DNA of 64,000 bases, taken from contig NZ_BAAADV010000001.1 in the NCBI RefSeq assembly GCF_039522665.1, positions 186,001 through 250,000 of the forward strand, given 5' to 3'. A program made the translations under genes and the position numbers. This DNA is from Natronoarchaeum mannanilyticum. GTDB taxonomy: Archaea > Halobacteriota > Halobacteria > Halobacteriales > Natronoarchaeaceae. The notes under the pieces were generated by a model. The model saw nothing but the letters and a program-made list of their open reading frames with translations, was not told the DNA's origin and did no database searches. This document shows positions 60,517-64,000 of the stretch, piece by piece. Within the stretch, counting starts at the first letter, position 1. The number at the start of each line of letters is the position of its first letter.

Positions 60517-60963
60517 TCAGTCTGCGTGCCGGACGATGTGAACGTCGTAGCGCGGGTCCTCCGAGAGCGGGTTGCCGACGCTGGTCAGCGGCGTCGAGAC
60601 GCGCCCGGCGTTCTCGCTGCCGACGAAGATGATCGACGCCCGCAGATCGGCGGCGACCTGCCGGATCGTCCGGGTGACGTCGGTCGTCAGCGTCGCCCGG
60701 TAGTCGGTCTCCTCGGTCTCCTCGCAGCGGAACCGCGCCTCGGGCGAGACGTCCTCGACCTGCTGGCGGAGGCGCGTACAGATCATCTCGGTGTCGAACT
60801 GCTCGCCGGCGTCGAGCCAGCCCCGGTCGCGGGCGAACTCGGCGTCCGGCGGGATCACCGCCAGCGCGACGACGTCCTCGCCGGTGAACTCGCCGAACTC
60901 CGTCGCACGATCGAGCGCCGCCGCCGAGAGCTCCGAGCCGTCGAACGGCACCAGGAGAGTCAT
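60517..60963 (-). CDS. Universal stress protein (UspA family)
   Basis: 148 residues. LLVPFDGSELSAAALDRATEFGEFTGEDVVALAVIP is the UspA N-terminal strand-helix; near the end IIFVGSENAGRVSTPLTSVGNPLSEDPRYDVHIVRHAD takes the place of the Gly-rich nucleotide loop, whose spacing differs from the ATP-binding consensus. Probably a stress-response dimer of unknown partner. The ATG at 60963 has a TATA box 27 nt upstream. Confidence 0.87.
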   Translation of the reverse strand: MTLLVPFDGSELSAAALDRATEFGEFTGEDVVALAVIPPDAEFARDRGWLDAGEQFDTEMICTRLRQQVEDVSPEARFRCEETEETDYRATLTTDVTRTIRQVAADLRASIIFVGSENAGRVSTPLTSVGNPLSEDPRYDVHIVRHAD

Positions 60964-60983
60964 GGTTGCACGCTCGTCGGGGC

Positions 60984-60995
60984 GGATGTTAATCC
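60984..60995 (-). promoter_or_regulatory. TATA box of the uspA-like gene
   Basis: The minus strand reads GGATTAACATCC, 27 nt before the ATG, and is itself nearly palindromic. Confidence 0.55.
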
Positions 60996-61079
60996 TTTCC
61001 ACGGCTGGAGTGCCGGGTCGCACGTGCCGTCTCGCCTGCGCCGCCTCGTCGAGCGCGCCACTTCGTCGCCCGCGCCGCC

Positions 61080-62624
61080 TCAATCCTCACGCTCGCGGAC
61101 GGTCCCGCCCGAGAGCCCCGCCCACTCGACGCGGTAGCCCAGTTCCGCGAGCGCCGCGCTGGCGTCGTCGACGCCCGCCTCGTCGAGCGCGGCTTCGGCG
61201 TCAGCGTAGTCCATCCCCGCCGCGATCTCGCCGGCGAGGGCGTCCAGCACGGCGGGGCGGATCAGCGTGCGCCCGACCAGCTCGTGCTCGGGGAACGCCT
61301 TCCCCTCGATCGCAGCCTCGCTGACGCCGCGGCGCGCCGCGAGGGCGTCGATCCCGATCACGTCCTCATCGGGGACGAGTTCGTCCGGCAGGTCGGCTGC
61401 GCTCGCCGCCACGAGGTCGTCCTCGTAGCTCCTGAGCGCGTCCCGGACGTCCTTGATCCGGACAGTCTCCGAGTAGGGGATCGCTCGGTGGTCGCGGGCC
61501 TCGATCCGCTCGCCCGCGCCGAGGCTCTCGTCGACGGCGACCAGCAGCTCCTCGTCGTCGACGTCGTCTAGCTTTTCGAGCTTCGACTCGACGTACTCCG
61601 GCGTCCAGAAGCCCATGATCTCGAAATAGATCGTGAAATCCGCGTGGCGATACTCGAAGGCGAAGTCCGGGATCATGACGCTCGCGCCCGCGGCGAGGGG
61701 CTCGGGCTCGCGAGTGAGATCCCAGTCCAAGTCCAGCGACTCGAATCGGGTCGCAAAATCGGCCTCGACGCCGCTGTCGTAGCTCACGTCGGCCACCGGC
61801 TCGACGCCGGGCACCCGCACCGGATCGGCGTCGGACAGGCGCAGCTCGCGCTCGGTGCCTCGGTCGTCGATCGTCGCCGTCAGCTCCCACTCGTCGGCCT
61901 TCGCGATCGTTCGGAGCAATCGAGCGAAGCGAGTGCCGTACCGGCGGGTCGCCCGGAACAGCCGGTCCGGGCCGGTGACGACGACCTCGCGGGCGCTGCC
62001 GGACCCCGCTCTGCCGCTCGACGCCGCCTCGTCCTCGGCCTTCCGCACTTCGTACATCAGCCGCAGCCGCTTGACGGCCGAGACCAGCGCCTTCGGATCA
62101 GACGAGCGCACGCGGATCTCGGTCGCATCGAACAGGGCCGTCTGGGCCAGCGACAGGTTGTACTGTGCTAACAGTTCGTCGGGATCCCAGCGCGCGTCGA
62201 CCGCGTCGAGCACCTGCCGCGGTTCGAGGTCGGCGTACAGCGACCGCTCGACGGACTCGGCGTCGGCGCCCAGCGTATCTGCGGCCCGGTCGAGCGCCCG
62301 CTCCCGTTCGGTCGGCGTGACGACGCCCTCGGCCTCGGCGGCCGCGAACGCCGCGGTGCGGGCGCGCTCGGGCTCGATCGGCGCGCGCGTCTCGAAGGTC
62401 GCCTCGCGTTCGAGCAGCTTCGCGAACCCCCGGACCAGCTTGAAGTCCTCGGCGTCGCGTTCGAGGTCGGAAAGCGCAGCGGTCAACTCCTCTCGGCGAT
62501 GGCCGACGTGGCCCTGGTACGTGCCGAGGACCTTTGCGGCCAGCGGGCGGTGGCGTCGCTCGGCGAACTGCGGGTGGTAGCCCCCACCGGCCCGCGAGAC
62601 GCGCAGCAGGTCCTTGGTCAGCAT
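61080..62624 (-). CDS. DUF790 nuclease (Bax1-like)
   Basis: 514 residues. MLTKDLLRVSRAGGGYHPQFAERRHRPLAAKVLGTYQ is the family start, and VMIPDFAFEYRHADFTIYFEIMGFWTPEYVESKLEKL is the PD-(D/E)xK nuclease core (Asp, Glu and Lys visible). Bax1 in other archaea is the nuclease partner of the XPB helicase in DNA repair and is often next to it; XPB is not beside it here. The C-terminal region has helix-rich repeats (IDALAARRGVSEAAIEGKAF). A TATA-like GTTTTTGG is about 28-30 nt upstream. Confidence 0.9.
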   Translation of the reverse strand: MLTKDLLRVSRAGGGYHPQFAERRHRPLAAKVLGTYQGHVGHRREELTAALSDLERDAEDFKLVRGFAKLLEREATFETRAPIEPERARTAAFAAAEAEGVVTPTERERALDRAADTLGADAESVERSLYADLEPRQVLDAVDARWDPDELLAQYNLSLAQTALFDATEIRVRSSDPKALVSAVKRLRLMYEVRKAEDEAASSGRAGSGSAREVVVTGPDRLFRATRRYGTRFARLLRTIAKADEWELTATIDDRGTERELRLSDADPVRVPGVEPVADVSYDSGVEADFATRFESLDLDWDLTREPEPLAAGASVMIPDFAFEYRHADFTIYFEIMGFWTPEYVESKLEKLDDVDDEELLVAVDESLGAGERIEARDHRAIPYSETVRIKDVRDALRSYEDDLVAASAADLPDELVPDEDVIGIDALAARRGVSEAAIEGKAFPEHELVGRTLIRPAVLDALAGEIAAGMDYADAEAALDEAGVDDASAALAELGYRVEWAGLSGGTVRERED

Positions 62625-62672
62625 CGGTTCGATGTCGGCAGCGGCAAGCCAAAAACTACACGACGAGCGACC

Positions 62673-63302
62673 CTACTCGGCCGCCGGTTCCTCGAACTCG
62701 CGGAACACCGCGCGGAAGTCCCGGTCTTCGAAGCGGTACAGCGTCGTCTCGAGATCCTCCTCGATCTCCTCGATCCGCCGCTGGAGCCGCTCGTAGGCGT
62801 CGCTCTGCTGGAGTTCGGCGTCGGTGACGTGTTTCTCGAGCACCGAGCGCTTCGAGACGTTCGCGAAGTACTCCTGGAGCCCGTCACGGTACTTCGTCCG
62901 ATCGAGCAGGCGCTCGATCGCCTCGACGAGATCCTCGCTGTCGACGGGTTTGACGAGGTACTCGTCGAACCCCATCTCGATGGTGTCGATGCTGGGGTCG
63001 ACCGCCGTGACGATCGCCACCGGGCACTCGGCGCCCCGTTCCCGCAGTGCGGACAGCACCTCGTCGCCAGAGACGTCGGGCATCCGACGATCGAGCAGCA
63101 CCACGTCGACCTCGGCGTCCCACGCCGCCAGCGCGGCCTCGCCGCCGTCGGCGACGCTCACGCGGTAGCTGTCGTCGAGCCACGAGGTGTACAGTTCGGC
63201 GACCTGCGGCTCGTCCTCGACGATCAGCACGTCGACGGGCGGGCCGTCGTCCGCCTGCTCGGACGGGCTGTCGTCGCCGCCGGCCGTCGGTCGATCGCTC
63301 AT
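62673..63302 (-). CDS. HalX-domain response regulator
   Basis: 209 residues. After a 20-residue acidic tail, residues 23-135 form a receiver domain: VLIVEDEPQV, phospho-acceptor Asp71 in VVLLDRRMPD, and DEYLVKP with the conserved Lys. The HalX domain follows (KYRDGLQEYFANVSKRSVLEKHVTDAELQQSDAYERLQRRIEEIEEDL), typical for haloarchaea, with no DNA-binding domain. It should receive a phosphate from a histidine kinase located elsewhere. Its ATG overlaps the stop of a 29-codon upstream ORF. Confidence 0.93.
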   Translation of the reverse strand: MSDRPTAGGDDSPSEQADDGPPVDVLIVEDEPQVAELYTSWLDDSYRVSVADGGEAALAAWDAEVDVVLLDRRMPDVSGDEVLSALRERGAECPVAIVTAVDPSIDTIEMGFDEYLVKPVDSEDLVEAIERLLDRTKYRDGLQEYFANVSKRSVLEKHVTDAELQQSDAYERLQRRIEEIEEDLETTLYRFEDRDFRAVFREFEEPAAE

Positions 63303-63388
63303 GGCCCGCGCTCGACGCGGGCGGTCGGTCGCCCGTCGTCTCCCGGGATCGGTCGTCGGCCCGCGCGACTCGCTCCGGTGGCGCTCAT
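63299..63388 (-). CDS. Possible 29-residue leader ORF coupled to the HalX gene
   Basis: ATG at 63388 opens 29 codons (MSATGASRAGRRPIPGDDGR and onward) and its TGA overlaps the HalX ATG as ATGA. The only good TATA box upstream, GCTATAACG (63419-63427), is about 35 nt before this ATG, so transcripts would begin just before it and ribosomes would meet this ORF first. The peptide is basic, unlike halophile proteins, so a regulatory leader is more likely than a functional protein. Confidence 0.4.
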   Translation of the reverse strand: MSATGASRAGRRPIPGDDGRPTARVERGP

Positions 63389-63418
63389 GCTACAACGGTG
63401 GTGACGTTACGCACGGCC

Positions 63419-63427
63419 CGTTATAGC
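63419..63427 (-). promoter_or_regulatory. TATA box of the leader ORF - HalX unit
   Basis: Minus strand GCTATAACG, about 35 nt before the leader ATG and 121 nt before the HalX ATG. Confidence 0.5.
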
Positions 63428-63468
63428 TCTGGCGGCGATTCGACGCCCCTACGGCGTTGACCCGGGCA

Positions 63469-64000
63469 TCAGCCGGCGAGAAACGCCGCGAGCAACTCGT
63501 TGAACGCCGCCGTGCGCTCCCTGGGTGGCCAGTGCCCGCAGTCCGAGAGCAGTTCGAGACGGGCGTCAGGAATCCCCGACGCGGCGTTGCGCGACCACTG
63601 CGGGGGAAACACCGGATCGTCGGCGCCGTGGACGACCAGCGTCTCCGCGGCGACGTCGTCGAGCCGGTGGGAGTAGTCGGTGCGAAAGCCCGAGCGCCGG
63701 ACCTCGTGGCGGCGCCACCGGCGGTAGGCTTTGCCCACCTGCGGGTGCTGGAGCAGCCGGTAGTACTCGTCGACGACGGGTCCCGAGAGCGAATCGAGAT
63801 CAGCGACGATTCCCCTGAGGCTCTGCTTGGCGAGCGTGCGGTTGCGCTTGAGGAGCGACAGCGAGAGCTCGTTGAGTTTGGGAGCTCGGGAGAGCGCGTA
63901 CGTCGCCATCCCGTTGGGCAGCTCGCGGCCAAGCCCGTAGCTGTCGACCAGCGCGAGCTTCCTGACCCGATCGGGCTCGCGGAGGGCGTAGCCCAGCCCG
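63469..64000 (-). CDS. Alpha/beta hydrolase, C-terminal part
   Basis: Partial: the frame continues past the right edge, so the start and the nucleophile elbow are outside except for the following GLGYALREPDRVRKLALVDSYGL segment. Within the window are ETLVVHGADDPVFPPQW with the catalytic Asp and LLSDCGHWPPRERTAAFNELLAAFL with the catalytic His. Typical of MhpC-like hydrolases. Substrate unknown. Confidence 0.85.
   Translation of the reverse strand, partial: GLGYALREPDRVRKLALVDSYGLGRELPNGMATYALSRAPKLNELSLSLLKRNRTLAKQSLRGIVADLDSLSGPVVDEYYRLLQHPQVGKAYRRWRRHEVRRSGFRTDYSHRLDDVAAETLVVHGADDPVFPPQWSRNAASGIPDARLELLSDCGHWPPRERTAAFNELLAAFLAG

Noticed and set aside
1-64000. CRISPR arrays, rRNA genes, complete tRNA genes and transposases
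   Set aside because: No regularly spaced repeats, no rRNA-like stretch, no full cloverleaf and no transposase or integrase protein were seen on either strand.

Overview
The window is chromosomal DNA of a halophilic archaeon (class Halobacteria). Evidence: very high GC, strongly acidic proteins, most promoters are a TATA box 25-32 nt before a start codon (leaderless transcripts), and archaeal hallmark genes are present: thermosome, TFB, SecE/Spt5, FtsZ1 and CetZ, NreA with a PCNA-binding tail, PolX, a HalX response regulator and a Bat-type HTH regulator. About 72 protein genes are supported; no complete rRNA or tRNA gene was seen. The first and last genes run off the window.

Layout. 1-3.5 kb: end of a SAM hydrolase-like gene, then an overlapping thiamine-salvage operon (tenA, SSS symporter, 50-residue membrane protein) and a GNAT acetyltransferase. 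3.6-13 kb: thermosome, amidohydrolase, glycosyltransferase, methyltransferase, small winged-helix regulator, metallo-beta-lactamase protein, Cys-cluster protein, TRAM protein, radical SAM protein. 13-21 kb: Tat lipoprotein, ftsZ1, a short FAD oxidoreductase and hyuA-hyuB lying between ftsZ1 and secE-nusG. 21-31.6 kb: zinc-finger protein, PHP protein, YdjM-like protein, CinA/PncC, aminotransferase, two paralogous membrane proteins, CaCA exchanger, DUF47 protein, Get3/ArsA ATPase, SDR, endonuclease V, rhomboid protease. 31.6-32.8 kb: a low-GC island with one orphan membrane-anchored protein. 32.8-45 kb: DNA repair and RNA genes (PolX, Mut7-C), small membrane and regulatory proteins, an oxidase-like membrane protein, a RHH-PIN toxin-antitoxin pair, NreA. 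45-53 kb: secreted protein, TFB, RNase HI operon, PadR regulator, pyrophosphatase, small Cys-rich protein, phosphodiesterase-like protein, CetZ. 53-58.4 kb: a four-gene overlapping type IV pilus-like secretion operon (coiled-coil protein, exported protein, ATPase, TadC-like platform) with no pilin gene beside it. 58.6-64 kb: acetamidase, aldo/keto reductase, UspA, Bax1-like nuclease, HalX regulator, alpha/beta hydrolase.

The most unusual sequence signals are: a structured intergenic element present twice (about 11.1 and 20.8 kb) whose inner stem differs by a compensatory base-pair change; a 48-bp direct repeat of the radical-SAM gene tail that brackets one of these copies; a 60-bp in-frame duplication of a metal-ligand motif in the metallo-beta-lactamase protein; a 16-bp tandem duplication over the TRAM gene start that separates the ATG from the reading frame; a 29-codon leader ORF coupled to the HalX regulator; and the low-GC orphan at 32.0 kb.
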